Assembly (NCBI RefSeq): GCF_002160145.1
Contig: NZ_NFKA01000005.1
Span: 1-64,000, forward strand
Length of the DNA: 64,000 nucleotides
Direction of reading: 5' to 3'
Source of the DNA: Gemmiger sp. An194
Lineage (GTDB): Bacteria > Bacillota > Clostridia > Oscillospirales > Ruminococcaceae
Shown here: one piece after another, positions 9,495 to 17,738 of the stretch
Layout: every line of letters begins with the position of its first letter
Position numbering within the stretch: position 1 is the first letter of the stretch
The notes under the pieces: generated by a model
The model's database searches: none
Told to the model about the DNA's origin: nothing
What the model saw: the letters and a program-made list of their open reading frames with translations, nothing else
Translations under genes and position numbers: made by a program

Positions 9495-10064
9495 ATGCCG
9501 GGTGTTCTGATCGCAAGCGACAAGCAATACCACGAAACGCTGCGGGCATTTTTTGCCGCCGGTCAGCCTGCACAGTGCTGCGCCAACGCCGGGGAAGCCC
9601 GACGAGCCATGTGCGGCGGCTCCTTCGAAACCCTGGTGATCAACGCGCCGCTCCCCGATGAATTCGGCCGGGAGCTGGCCGTACAGGCGGCGGATGCCGG
9701 TATGGATGCCATTCTCCTCTGCCCCGGACCCCAGGCCGACAAGCTGGCCGCCGGGCTGGAAAAATACGGAGTCTTCGTGCTTGCCAAACCCCTTTCCCGC
9801 CAGCAAACCGCTTTTGCGCTGCGGCTGATCCGAACCGGCCGCCAGCGGCTGCAGAAGCTCACCGCGCAAAACCGCCGCCTGACCAAGCGGCTGGACGAAG
9901 CCCGGATCATCAGCCAGGCCAAATGTGCGCTGGCGCTTTGCCGGGGGCTGACCGAAGAACAGGCCCACCGTTTAATCGAAAAAGAGGCCATGGACGGCCG
10001 CATCTCCAGCCGGGAGGCCGCACTGGAAATCATGCGAAGACTGGAAGACGAAGGCCTTTTATAA
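9495..10064 (+). CDS. ANTAR-domain RNA-binding antiterminator with degenerate receiver
   Basis: A 189-residue two-domain regulator. Residues 1-120 resemble a response-regulator receiver, but the phospho-acceptor Asp position reads LVINAP, with Asn instead of Asp; the late Lys is kept in VLAKPLS. A coiled linker (about 110-140) leads to a C-terminal ANTAR domain with three short helices, including TEEQAHRLIEKEAMDGRISS and AALEIMRRLEDEG. ANTAR domains bind hexaloop RNA hairpins and prevent transcription termination. The gene follows glnA and directly precedes a hexaloop leader, so control of the local AAAGGC hairpins is the natural inference. How it senses nitrogen is not visible; phosphorylation seems unlikely. 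Confidence 0.88.
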   Translation: MPGVLIASDKQYHETLRAFFAAGQPAQCCANAGEARRAMCGGSFETLVINAPLPDEFGRELAVQAADAGMDAILLCPGPQADKLAAGLEKYGVFVLAKPLSRQQTAFALRLIRTGRQRLQKLTAQNRRLTKRLDEARIISQAKCALALCRGLTEEQAHRLIEKEAMDGRISSREAALEIMRRLEDEGLL

Positions 10065-10104
10065 CTGCTTTTTCCATTTCACAATTGATAATAAATACGC
10101 CAAA

Positions 10105-10174
10105 CAGGCAAAGGCGCCTGCATGAATGCTTGAGGAGATTTCTCCCCGGGCTTTGTGCAGGCGCCTTTGCTTTT
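10105..10174 (+). promoter_or_regulatory. Leader of the wbpG-like operon: AAAGGC hexaloop overlapping an attenuator
   Basis: CAGGC[AAAGGC]GCCTG (10105-10120) is a perfect 5-bp hexaloop hairpin. Its loop and 3' arm belong to a perfect 15-bp terminator stem (10108-10122 with 10156-10170) followed by TTTT. A possible -10 GATAAT at 10087-10092 would place the start about 6 bases ahead of the hairpin. The -35 is poor, so transcription may also come from glnA. Confidence 0.7.
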
Positions 10175-10201
10175 AAACCATACAAAGTGAGGGACATTTT
10201 T

Positions 10202-11569
10202 ATGCAGAAACTTCCCCGGCATATGCCGATTCATTACGAAGACTACGCACCTGATCTCGCACCGGAGCAGCGCAAAGCATTTTACGGTCTGCCCAAAAAC
10301 GTGCAGTTCTGCCGTGAGTGTGTGATGAGCAACCAGAAGCCCAACAGCTGCTACGAGTTTGAGCACACCATTCATTCCAAAAAGAAGACTATGGTTATCC
10401 AGGAGGACGGCGTCTGCGATGCCTGCCACGCCTGCCACAACAAGGAAGGCAAAATTGACTGGGCCGACCGGGAGCGTCAGCTACGAGAGCTGTGCGACAA
10501 ATACCGCAAAAATGACGGCAGCTACGACTGCCTGGTACCAGGCAGCGGCGGCAAGGACAGCTTTTACGCCGCCCACCTTCTGAAGTACAAATACGGCATG
10601 CATCCGCTCACCGTAACCTGGGCGCCTCACATCTACACCGACTGGGGCTGGAAGAACTTCGAGGCCTGGATTCATGCCGGGTTTGACAACTACCTGTGCA
10701 CCCCCAACGGCCTGACCCACCGGCTGCTCACCCGCCTGGCCACCGAGAATCTGTTCCATCCCTTCCAGCCCTTCATTCTGGGCCAGAAGCAGCTGGCACC
10801 CAAGATGGCCGCGAAGTTTGGCATTCCTCTGGTGTTCTACGGCGAGAATGAGGCCGAGTTCGGCAACCCCATCGCGGATAACGACAGCGCCCTGCGGGAC
10901 GAACACTTCTTTGCCACCAACGACTTCGATCACATCTATCTGGGCGGCGTTTCGCTGCGCCAGCTGGAGGAGGATTTTGGTGTGGATAAGGCGGACCTGG
11001 CCATCTACCTGCCCTGCGAGACCAGTGATCTGGAAAAAAACCACATTCAGGTGCACTACATGGGCTATTACGAAAAATGGCATCCTCAGGGTGCATACTA
11101 CTACAGCGTGGAGCACGGCGGGTTCATGCCCAGCCCGGAGCGCACCGCCGGTACCTACTCCAAATACAACTCCATCGACGACAAGGTAGATGACTTCTTC
11201 TACTACACCACCTACATCAAATACGGCATCGGCCGCTGCACCTACGATGCAGCTCAGGAGATCCGCAACAACGAGATCGACCGGGATGAGGCAGTGCTGC
11301 TGTGCAAGAAATACGACGGCGAATTCCCCAGCCGATTCGCCGATGAGTTCTTCCGTTACATCTCCATCGACAAGGAGCACTTCGGCAAAGCAGCCGACTG
11401 CTTCGAGCAGCCCACAATGGATCTGGACTACTTTATGCATCTGGCGGACCGGTTCCGCTCGCCCCATCTGTGGCAGTACGAGAACGGCGTCTGGAGCCTG
11501 CGGCACACTCCCTTTGAGGGGCCGAGCCTGTGCGGCTTCGGCGCACCGGAAAAAGGCGGTGCCAAATGA
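10202..11569 (+). CDS. N-acetyl sugar amidotransferase family protein (WbpG/PseA-like)
   Basis: A 455-residue PP-loop ATPase of the WbpG/PseA family. It has an N-terminal zinc-type site (CRECVMSN, then CDACHAC, residues about 37-80), the ATP pyrophosphatase loop VPGSGGKDSFYAA (about 115-128) and the family stretch FYGENEAEFGNP. Known relatives activate a sugar-linked acetamido group and use ammonia from a HisH/HisF pair to form an amidine, as in O-antigen or pseudaminic-type sugars. The next two genes encode that pair, with a 4-base ATGA overlap. No sugar-nucleotide or glycosyltransferase genes are nearby, so the substrate is unknown. The gene lies directly behind a hexaloop attenuator inside a nitrogen locus. 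Confidence 0.85.
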   Translation: MQKLPRHMPIHYEDYAPDLAPEQRKAFYGLPKNVQFCRECVMSNQKPNSCYEFEHTIHSKKKTMVIQEDGVCDACHACHNKEGKIDWADRERQLRELCDKYRKNDGSYDCLVPGSGGKDSFYAAHLLKYKYGMHPLTVTWAPHIYTDWGWKNFEAWIHAGFDNYLCTPNGLTHRLLTRLATENLFHPFQPFILGQKQLAPKMAAKFGIPLVFYGENEAEFGNPIADNDSALRDEHFFATNDFDHIYLGGVSLRQLEEDFGVDKADLAIYLPCETSDLEKNHIQVHYMGYYEKWHPQGAYYYSVEHGGFMPSPERTAGTYSKYNSIDDKVDDFFYYTTYIKYGIGRCTYDAAQEIRNNEIDRDEAVLLCKKYDGEFPSRFADEFFRYISIDKEHFGKAADCFEQPTMDLDYFMHLADRFRSPHLWQYENGVWSLRHTPFEGPSLCGFGAPEKGGAK

Positions 11570-12345
11570 GCGCGGCACTTCGGCTCATCGCCCGGCTGGA
11601 CGTAAAAGACCGGTATCTGGTGAAGGGCATCCAGTATGAGGGCCTGCGCAAGCTGGGCGATCCCCACGACTTTGCGCTGGACTATTACCGGCAGGGCATC
11701 GATGAGCTGCTCTATCTGGACACGGTGGCCAGCCTGTACGGCCGCAACAACCTGAGCGGCATTCTGGAGCAGGTCACCCGGGATGTGTTCATCCCCATCA
11801 CCGCCGGGGGCGGCCTGCGCAGCGTGGAGGATGTAGGCACCGTACTGAAGGCCGGTGCAGACAAGGCGGCCATCAACACCGCCGCCCTGCTCCGTCCCCA
11901 GCTGATCAGCGAGGTGGCCCGGGCCTTTGGCAGCCAGTGCATGGTGCTGAGCATTCAGGCCAAGCGCCGGGACCCGCTGAATCCCGCCGCCGGTTGGGAG
12001 GCCTATTACGACAACGGCCGGGAGCACTCCGGGCGGGATGTTCTGGAATGGGCCCGCGAAGCCCAGCAGCTGGGCGCGGGTGAAATTCTTCTCACCGGTG
12101 TGGACCGGGAAGGCGTACGCCGCGGCCTGGACCAGGAACTGATCCAGGCGGTGTGCAGTGAGGTAACCATCCCGGTGATCGCGGCAGGCGGCGCAAGCAA
12201 TTCCGGTGATCTGATGCAGGCCGCCCGCCTGGGCGCAGGAGCCGTGGCAATGGGCAGCCTGCTGCATTACAAACAAGCCACAATCCCCCAGCTGAAAAAG
12301 GAACTGGCGGGAAACGGTGTGGAGGTGAGACCATGCATCCAATAG
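11566..12345 (+). CDS. HisF-like ammonia-channelling subunit of the amidotransferase
   Basis: A 259-residue TIM barrel related to imidazole glycerol phosphate synthase HisF. It carries the variant hallmarks of WbpG partners: RLDVKDRYLVKGIQYEG at the N terminus and the SLYGRNNL loop. The second catalytic Asp of true HisF (usually in IDAKR) is Gln here (LSIQAKR), which argues against histidine synthesis. It should pass ammonia from the HisH-like partner to the WbpG-like enzyme. The start ATG overlaps the upstream stop by 4 bases, and the gene overlaps hisH-like by 13 bases. No other his genes occur in the window. Confidence 0.85.
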   Translation: MSAALRLIARLDVKDRYLVKGIQYEGLRKLGDPHDFALDYYRQGIDELLYLDTVASLYGRNNLSGILEQVTRDVFIPITAGGGLRSVEDVGTVLKAGADKAAINTAALLRPQLISEVARAFGSQCMVLSIQAKRRDPLNPAAGWEAYYDNGREHSGRDVLEWAREAQQLGAGEILLTGVDREGVRRGLDQELIQAVCSEVTIPVIAAGGASNSGDLMQAARLGAGAVAMGSLLHYKQATIPQLKKELAGNGVEVRPCIQ

Positions 12346-12986
12346 TGACCATTGTGGATTACGGGCGCAGTAATCTTTTGAGCGTGCAGCGCGCCCTGGA
12401 ATACTGCGGCGCGACAGTGGAATACGCCTCCACCCCTGAACAGGTTACCGAGGCCACCGCGTTGGTGCTGCCCGGCGTGGGCGCCTTTGCAGACGGCATG
12501 ACACTGCTGCGGGAAAGCGGCCTGGCCCGGGCGGTCTGCACCAGAGCAAGGCAGGGCGTTCCTCTGCTGGGTATCTGCCTGGGAATGCAGTTTTTGTTTG
12601 ATTCCAGCAGCGAAGGCGGGATTACTCCCGGCCTGGGTCTTTTACCGGGCACGGTGCAGGCCATTCCTGCACACTCCACCCAGGGGCAGCCGCTGCGGGT
12701 TCCGCACATCGGCTGGGCACCGCTTTATCCCGCCCAGCAGCGGGAGGGCTTTTCGGGCAGCACTCTGGAAGCCATCCCAGCAAAGAGCCAGGTGTACTTT
12801 GTACACGGCTACCGGGCGATGCCCGCCCGCCAGGCCGACCGGCTGGCAGATACGCTGTATGGTGGGCACCGCATCTGCGCCGCCGTTCAGCGCGGCAATA
12901 TTACCGGGGTACAGTTTCACCCGGAAAAAAGCGGCGAGGTGGGACTTGCCATTCTGCGCACGTTCCTGGGCAATTGCCCGGCGTGA
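12333..12986 (+). CDS. HisH-like glutaminase subunit
   Basis: A 217-residue class I glutamine amidotransferase of the HisH family. The catalytic Cys lies in LLGICLGMQ (about residue 79), and the His/Glu pair in GVQFHPEKSG near the C terminus. It hydrolyses glutamine and should pass ammonia to the HisF-like barrel and on to the WbpG-like enzyme. It overlaps the hisF-like gene by 13 bases, so the two are translationally coupled. The asnA gene starts 34 bases later, possibly in the same transcript. Confidence 0.87.
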   Translation: MHPIVTIVDYGRSNLLSVQRALEYCGATVEYASTPEQVTEATALVLPGVGAFADGMTLLRESGLARAVCTRARQGVPLLGICLGMQFLFDSSSEGGITPGLGLLPGTVQAIPAHSTQGQPLRVPHIGWAPLYPAQQREGFSGSTLEAIPAKSQVYFVHGYRAMPARQADRLADTLYGGHRICAAVQRGNITGVQFHPEKSGEVGLAILRTFLGNCPA

Positions 12987-13020
12987 AGATAGAGGGTAAC
13001 TTTTAAGGAGGGAATTTATT

Positions 13021-14022
13021 ATGAAACAGACCTATCGACCTGCTCTGAGCCTTTACGAGACCCAGAGTGCCATCGGCATGATCAAGCAGTGCTTTCCCGC
13101 ACACCTGACCCGCCAGCTCCGGCTGACCCGGGCCACCGCTCCCCTGTTCGTGGACCCCACCACCGGACTGAACGATGATCTGAACGGCGTGGAGCGTCCG
13201 GTCTCCTTTGACATTCCCGCCATTCCCGAACTGGAAAAGGATGCTCAGGTAGTACACAGCCTGGCCAAGTGGAAACGCCAGGCACTGGGCCGCTTCGGCT
13301 TCGCACCGGACACCGGTCTGTATGCGGATATGAACGCCATCCGCCGGGACGAGGAGCTGGATGAACTGCACTCGGTGTATGTGGATCAGTGGGACTGGGA
13401 AAAGGTCATCACCCGAGAGACCCGTACCGAGGAATACCTGAAGAACACCGTGCGTTCCATCGTGAGCGCCGTCTGCGCCACACTGGAGGAGGTCAAGAAA
13501 GCCTATCCTCAGCTGTGCGTAAATCTTTCCGAGCATGTGAGCTTTGTGACCACCCAGCAGCTGGAGGATATGTGGCCCGACCTGACGCCCCGTCAGCGGG
13601 AGAACGCTTATGTGGAGCAGCACCCTACCACCTTTATCATACAGATCGGCGCACCTCTGGCCAGCGGCAAGCCCCACGACGGCCGCGCCCCTGATTACGA
13701 CGACTGGAGCCTGAACGGCGACCTGCTGTTCTGGGACGACGTTCTGGGCTGTGCGCTGGAGGTTTCCAGCATGGGCATCCGGGTGGACGCCGAAGCCATG
13801 GAGCGTCAGTGCAAGGCGGCTGGCTGCCCCGAGCGGCTGGAGCTGCCCTTCCACAAGGGCGTGCTGGGCGGCACTCTGCCCCTGACCATGGGCGGCGGCA
13901 TCGGCCAGAGCCGCCTGTGCATGCTGCTGCTGGGCAAGGCTCACATCGGTGAAGTACAGGCCAGCCTGTGGCCCAAGGCCATGCGGGAGCAGTGCGAGGC
14001 TGCCGGAATCCCCCTGCTGTAA
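13021..14022 (+). CDS. asnA: Aspartate-ammonia ligase
   Basis: A 333-residue ammonia-dependent asparagine synthetase (AsnA type, related to class II aminoacyl-tRNA synthetases). It begins YRPALSLYETQSAIGMIK and contains the family stretches PLFVDPTTGLNDDLNG, VDQWDWEK and the C-terminal MGGGIGQSRLCMLLL. It makes asparagine from aspartate, ammonia and ATP. AAGGAGGG precedes the ATG. Its position between amidotransferase and glutamine synthetase genes makes it part of the ammonia-assimilation cluster. No promoter or attenuator is obvious in the 34-base gap upstream. Confidence 0.95.
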   Translation: MKQTYRPALSLYETQSAIGMIKQCFPAHLTRQLRLTRATAPLFVDPTTGLNDDLNGVERPVSFDIPAIPELEKDAQVVHSLAKWKRQALGRFGFAPDTGLYADMNAIRRDEELDELHSVYVDQWDWEKVITRETRTEEYLKNTVRSIVSAVCATLEEVKKAYPQLCVNLSEHVSFVTTQQLEDMWPDLTPRQRENAYVEQHPTTFIIQIGAPLASGKPHDGRAPDYDDWSLNGDLLFWDDVLGCALEVSSMGIRVDAEAMERQCKAAGCPERLELPFHKGVLGGTLPLTMGGGIGQSRLCMLLLGKAHIGEVQASLWPKAMREQCEAAGIPLL

Positions 14023-14070
14023 GCGTATCCGCACATTTTGATCTGAATTTGAAAAGGAGCTGTGACATAT

Positions 14071-16149
14071 ATGAATCATGTACCTGAATTGTTCGGCAGT
14101 ATGGTATTCAACGACAAAGTCATGAAAGCCCGCCTGCCCAAGGAAGTTTACCGTTCTTTGAAAAACACCATCCAGCGGGGCGCTCCCCTGGACCCCAGTG
14201 TGGCCGATGTGGTGGCCGCCTGCATGAAGGACTGGGCCGTAAGCAAGGGCGCGACTCATTTCACCCACTGGTTCCAGCCCATGACCGGCATCACCGCCGA
14301 AAAGCACGACAGCTTCATCAATCCCTGCGGCGACGGCAGCGTGATCATGGATTTCTCCGGCAAGGAGCTGGTCAAAGGCGAGCCGGATGCCTCCAGCTTC
14401 CCCTCCGGCGGGCTGCGTGCTACCTTCGAGGCCCGCGGCTATACCGCCTGGGACCCCACCAGCTACGCCTTTATCAAGGATGACACCCTGTGCATCCCCA
14501 CTGCCTTCTGCAGCTACAACGGCCAGGTGCTGGACAAGAAGACTCCCCTGCTGCGCAGCATGGATGCCATCAGCAAGCAGGCGGTTCGTGTGCTGGCTCT
14601 GTTCGGCAAGGACGTGCAGCGGGTAAACGCCACCATCGGACCTGAGCAGGAGTATTTCCTGATCAACAAGGAAGATTACGCCCGACGCCCCGATCTGATT
14701 CTGACCGGCCGCACCCTGGTTGGCGCTCCCGCCCCCAAGGGCCAGGAGCTGGAGGATCACTACTTCGGTTCCCTGCGGCCCCGGGTCAAGGCCTTCATGG
14801 CCGACCTGGATGAGGAGCTGTGGAAACTGGGTATCCTGGCCAAGACCGAACACAACGAGGTGGCCCCCTGCCAGCATGAGATGGCTCCCATCTTCGCCAC
14901 CGCCAACATCTCCACCGACGCCAACCAGCTGACCATGGAGGTGATGAAGAAGGTTGCCGACCGTCACGGCTTTGCCTGCCTGCTGCACGAAAAGCCCTTT
15001 GAGGGTGTGAACGGCAGCGGCAAGCACAACAACTGGTCGCTTTCCACCGACGGGGGCGAAAATCTGCTGGACCCCGGCACCACACCCGCCGAGAACACCC
15101 AGTTCCTGCTGTTCCTGACCGCTGTGATCAAAGCGGTGGACGATTATCAGGACCTGCTGCGCATCAGCGTGGCCAGCGCGGGCAACGACCATCGCTTGGG
15201 CGCCAACGAAGCACCCCCGGCCATCGTTTCCATGTATGTGGGCGACGAGCTGCAGGCCGTAATTGACTGCCTGGTGGCGGGCAAGCCCTGCCAGCCCAAC
15301 GCTCCCACCGTGCTGGACACCGGCGCTGTGGTGCTGCCCAATCTGCCCAAGGATACCTCGGACCGCAACCGCACCAGTCCCTTCGCCTTCACCGGCAACA
15401 AGTTCGAGTTCCGCATGCCCGGCTCCTCCTTCAACATCGCCTGCACCAACGTGATGCTGAACACCGCTGTGGCGGAATCGCTGCGGCAGTTTGCCGATGT
15501 ACTGGAGCAGGCCGACGATCTTCCCCGTGCTCTGCTGGAGCTGGTCCGCAGCGAGCTCACCGCTCATCAGCGCATCCTGTTCAACGGCAACGGCTACAGC
15601 CAGGAATGGGAGGCTGAGGCCGCGCGCCGCGGGCTTTCCAACTTCCGCACCACCCCTGAGGCGCTGGTTCACTACACCGACTCGAAGAATGTGGAGCTGT
15701 TCGCCCGGCATGGCGTCTACACCCGGGATGAGATCCAGTCCCGTCAGGACATCCTGCTGGATGAGTACGCTAAGGCCATCCGCATTGAGGCATTGACCCT
15801 GCTGGATCTGGTGCGCTGCCGCATCTTGCCCGCCTGCGTGACCTATGCCACCGGCCTGGCCCAGGGTGTGAGCACCAAAAAGCAGCTGGGCATTGAGGTT
15901 CCCCAGGAGGAAACACTGGCCCGCCACATTTCCTCCCTCACCGGTCAGCTCATCCAGGCTGCCGACCAGCTGGAAGGCCATCTGGCCGACCCGATGGCCG
16001 AGGATGTTGCCGGTGCTGCAAGCTGGTGTGCCCAGACGCTGATTCCCGCAATGGATGCGGTACGCACCCCGGCTGACCGTCTGGAGCAGCTGGTGGACCG
16101 TTCCGTCTGGCCGCTGCCCACCTACAGCGACATGCTGTTCTATGTTTGA
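14071..16149 (+). CDS. glnN: Glutamine synthetase type III
   Basis: A 692-residue GSIII, much longer than GlnA as expected for the Bacteroides/cyanobacterial-type GlnN family. Signatures include [12 protein letters not shown] near residue 70, GPEQEYFLI near 190, [18 protein letters not shown] and [12 protein letters not shown]. The ATG at 14071 was chosen over an in-frame GTG at 14062 because AAGGAG ends 11 bases before the ATG but only 2 bases before the GTG. It duplicates the activity of GlnA by an unrelated subfamily. It is the last gene before a strong terminator at 16180-16238. Confidence 0.95.
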   Translation: MNHVPELFGSMVFNDKVMKARLPKEVYRSLKNTIQRGAPLDPSVADVVAACMKDWAVSKGATHFTHWFQPMTGITAEKHDSFINPCGDGSVIMDFSGKELVKGEPDASSFPSGGLRATFEARGYTAWDPTSYAFIKDDTLCIPTAFCSYNGQVLDKKTPLLRSMDAISKQAVRVLALFGKDVQRVNATIGPEQEYFLINKEDYARRPDLILTGRTLVGAPAPKGQELEDHYFGSLRPRVKAFMADLDEELWKLGILAKTEHNEVAPCQHEMAPIFATANISTDANQLTMEVMKKVADRHGFACLLHEKPFEGVNGSGKHNNWSLSTDGGENLLDPGTTPAENTQFLLFLTAVIKAVDDYQDLLRISVASAGNDHRLGANEAPPAIVSMYVGDELQAVIDCLVAGKPCQPNAPTVLDTGAVVLPNLPKDTSDRNRTSPFAFTGNKFEFRMPGSSFNIACTNVMLNTAVAESLRQFADVLEQADDLPRALLELVRSELTAHQRILFNGNGYSQEWEAEAARRGLSNFRTTPEALVHYTDSKNVELFARHGVYTRDEIQSRQDILLDEYAKAIRIEALTLLDLVRCRILPACVTYATGLAQGVSTKKQLGIEVPQEETLARHISSLTGQLIQAADQLEGHLADPMAEDVAGAASWCAQTLIPAMDAVRTPADRLEQLVDRSVWPLPTYSDMLFYV

Positions 16150-16179
16150 TTTCTTCTAATTTTTTGTTTTCTCCCCTAT

Positions 16180-16238
16180 AAAAATGCGCAGAGCGCGCGG
16201 TTTGCCGTTTCGGCAATGCCGCGCGCTCTGCGCATTTT
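16180..16238. terminator. Bidirectional terminator between glnN and the cobalamin operon
   Basis: A stem of about 20 bp (AAAATGCGCAGAGCGCGCGG with its complement) surrounds a short inner hairpin. A/T-rich flanks on both sides serve the two convergent units. Confidence 0.9.
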
Positions 16239-16241
16239 GTG

Positions 16242-17738
16242 TTATTGAGTCAAATTGGGATTTTCTAACCCCATGGTCCGGTAAACTGCGTCCAGGTCCA
16301 GACTGGCGCGCACCGCATCCGCCAACAGATCATACTGGCTTTGCTGGTAATCCCAGTGGCTCTGGGGCCGGAAGTTTTCCCGGGCAATGCCCTTACGGGC
16401 CAGCAGCCAGGCAGCCAGCGCCTCGGTGAGCGAGCCCTCGTCAAACAGGCCATGCAGATAGGTGCCAAACACATTGCCCTGTGCTGCACCTTCCTCCTGA
16501 CCGTTTTCCAGCAGGCACAGAGGCTGACCCGCCATCCGCTTCGTACGGCCCATGTGGATCTCATAGCCCTGAATCGACGCCCCGGCAAAGGGACCGGCCA
16601 TCACCTTTGCCGTCGTGCGGATGCGTGCCTTGCTGGGGGTGAATTCCGTCTCGCAGGGCAACAGGCCCATGCCGCGCATCTCGCCCGCCTGCTCTACGCT
16701 CTCCGGGTCCCGCAGGGTCTGGCCCAGCATCTGATAGCCGCCGCAGACCCCCAGCACCGGGGTTCCGGTTGCCGCCAGCTTTCGCACCGCCGCCTCCAGG
16801 CCGTTCTGCCGCATCCAGCCAAGATCCGCCATGGTGCTCTTGGTACCGGGCAGGATAATCAGATCCGGCGCACCCAGACCGGCGGCCTGCTCCACATAGC
16901 GCACACCCAGTGCGGGATGGCTTTCCAGCGGGGAAAAGTCGGTGAAATTGGAGATGTGCGGCAGCCGGATCACCGCCACATCCACCGGCCGGTGAGCCTC
17001 GTGGGCGTTCAGCCGGGGAGCCAGACTGTCCTCATCGTCGATGTCCACCCGGGTATAGGGAATCACACCCACCACCGGCAAGCCGGTAAGCTCCTCCAGC
17101 TGGGTAAGGCCGGGACGCAGAATGCCCACATCGCCCCGGAATTTATTGATGATAAGGCCCTTAACCCGCTTGCGCTCCTCTTCCTTCAGCAGCGCCACCG
17201 TGCCGTACAGCTGGGCAAACACGCCGCCCCGGTCGATATCGCCCGCCAGCAGCACCGGTGCATCCACCAGCTCGGCCAGGCCCATGTTCACGATGTCGTT
17301 TTCCCGCAGATTGATCTCCGCCGGGCTGCCCGCGCCCTCAATGACCAGAATGTCATTCTCCTCTGCCAGACTGTTGTAGGCCTTCAGCACATGGGGAACC
17401 AGCTGGGTTTTGTTTTTGAAGTAATCCGCCGCCGAGTAATCACCCCAGACCTCGCCGTTCACGATCACCTGACTGCCGGTATCGCTGCTGGGCTTGAGCA
17501 GGATGGGATTCATCCGCACATCCGGCTCGCACCCGGCCGCCTGCGCCTGCACCGCCTGGGCGCGGCCCATTTCCAGGCCGTCGGCGGTGATGCAGCTGTT
17601 CAGTGCCATGTTCTGGCTTTTGAAGGGGGCTACCCGCCAGCCGTCCTGCGCAAAAATACGGCACAGTGCGGTGCAGAGCAGGCTCTTGCCCGCCCCGCTC
17701 ATGGTCCCCTGAATCATAATACATTTTGCCTTAGCCAT
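16242..17738 (-). CDS. cobQ: Cobyric acid synthase
   Basis: A 498-residue glutamine-dependent amidase (CobQ/CbiP) that amidates four carboxylates of adenosylcobyrinic acid diamide. The N-terminal dethiobiotin-synthetase-like ATPase domain starts MIQGTMSGAGKSLL, and the C-terminal triad-type glutaminase domain carries VLGVCGGYQMLG and a late GTYLHGLFDEG. The ATG at 17738 overlaps the cobD stop; a GTG at 17750 is an alternative start. It is the last gene of the operon. Confidence 0.95.
   Translation of the reverse strand: MAKAKCIMIQGTMSGAGKSLLCTALCRIFAQDGWRVAPFKSQNMALNSCITADGLEMGRAQAVQAQAAGCEPDVRMNPILLKPSSDTGSQVIVNGEVWGDYSAADYFKNKTQLVPHVLKAYNSLAEENDILVIEGAGSPAEINLRENDIVNMGLAELVDAPVLLAGDIDRGGVFAQLYGTVALLKEEERKRVKGLIINKFRGDVGILRPGLTQLEELTGLPVVGVIPYTRVDIDDEDSLAPRLNAHEAHRPVDVAVIRLPHISNFTDFSPLESHPALGVRYVEQAAGLGAPDLIILPGTKSTMADLGWMRQNGLEAAVRKLAATGTPVLGVCGGYQMLGQTLRDPESVEQAGEMRGMGLLPCETEFTPSKARIRTTAKVMAGPFAGASIQGYEIHMGRTKRMAGQPLCLLENGQEEGAAQGNVFGTYLHGLFDEGSLTEALAAWLLARKGIARENFRPQSHWDYQQSQYDLLADAVRASLDLDAVYRTMGLENPNLTQ

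Noticed and set aside
11566-12986. hisF and hisH as histidine biosynthesis genes
   Set aside because: No other his genes are nearby, the second catalytic Asp of HisF is Gln, and the WbpG partner gene is coupled to them.
13003-15981. 992-codon frame antisense to asnA and glnN
   Set aside because: It covers two convincing genes and their intergenic region; no start signals or recognisable domains.
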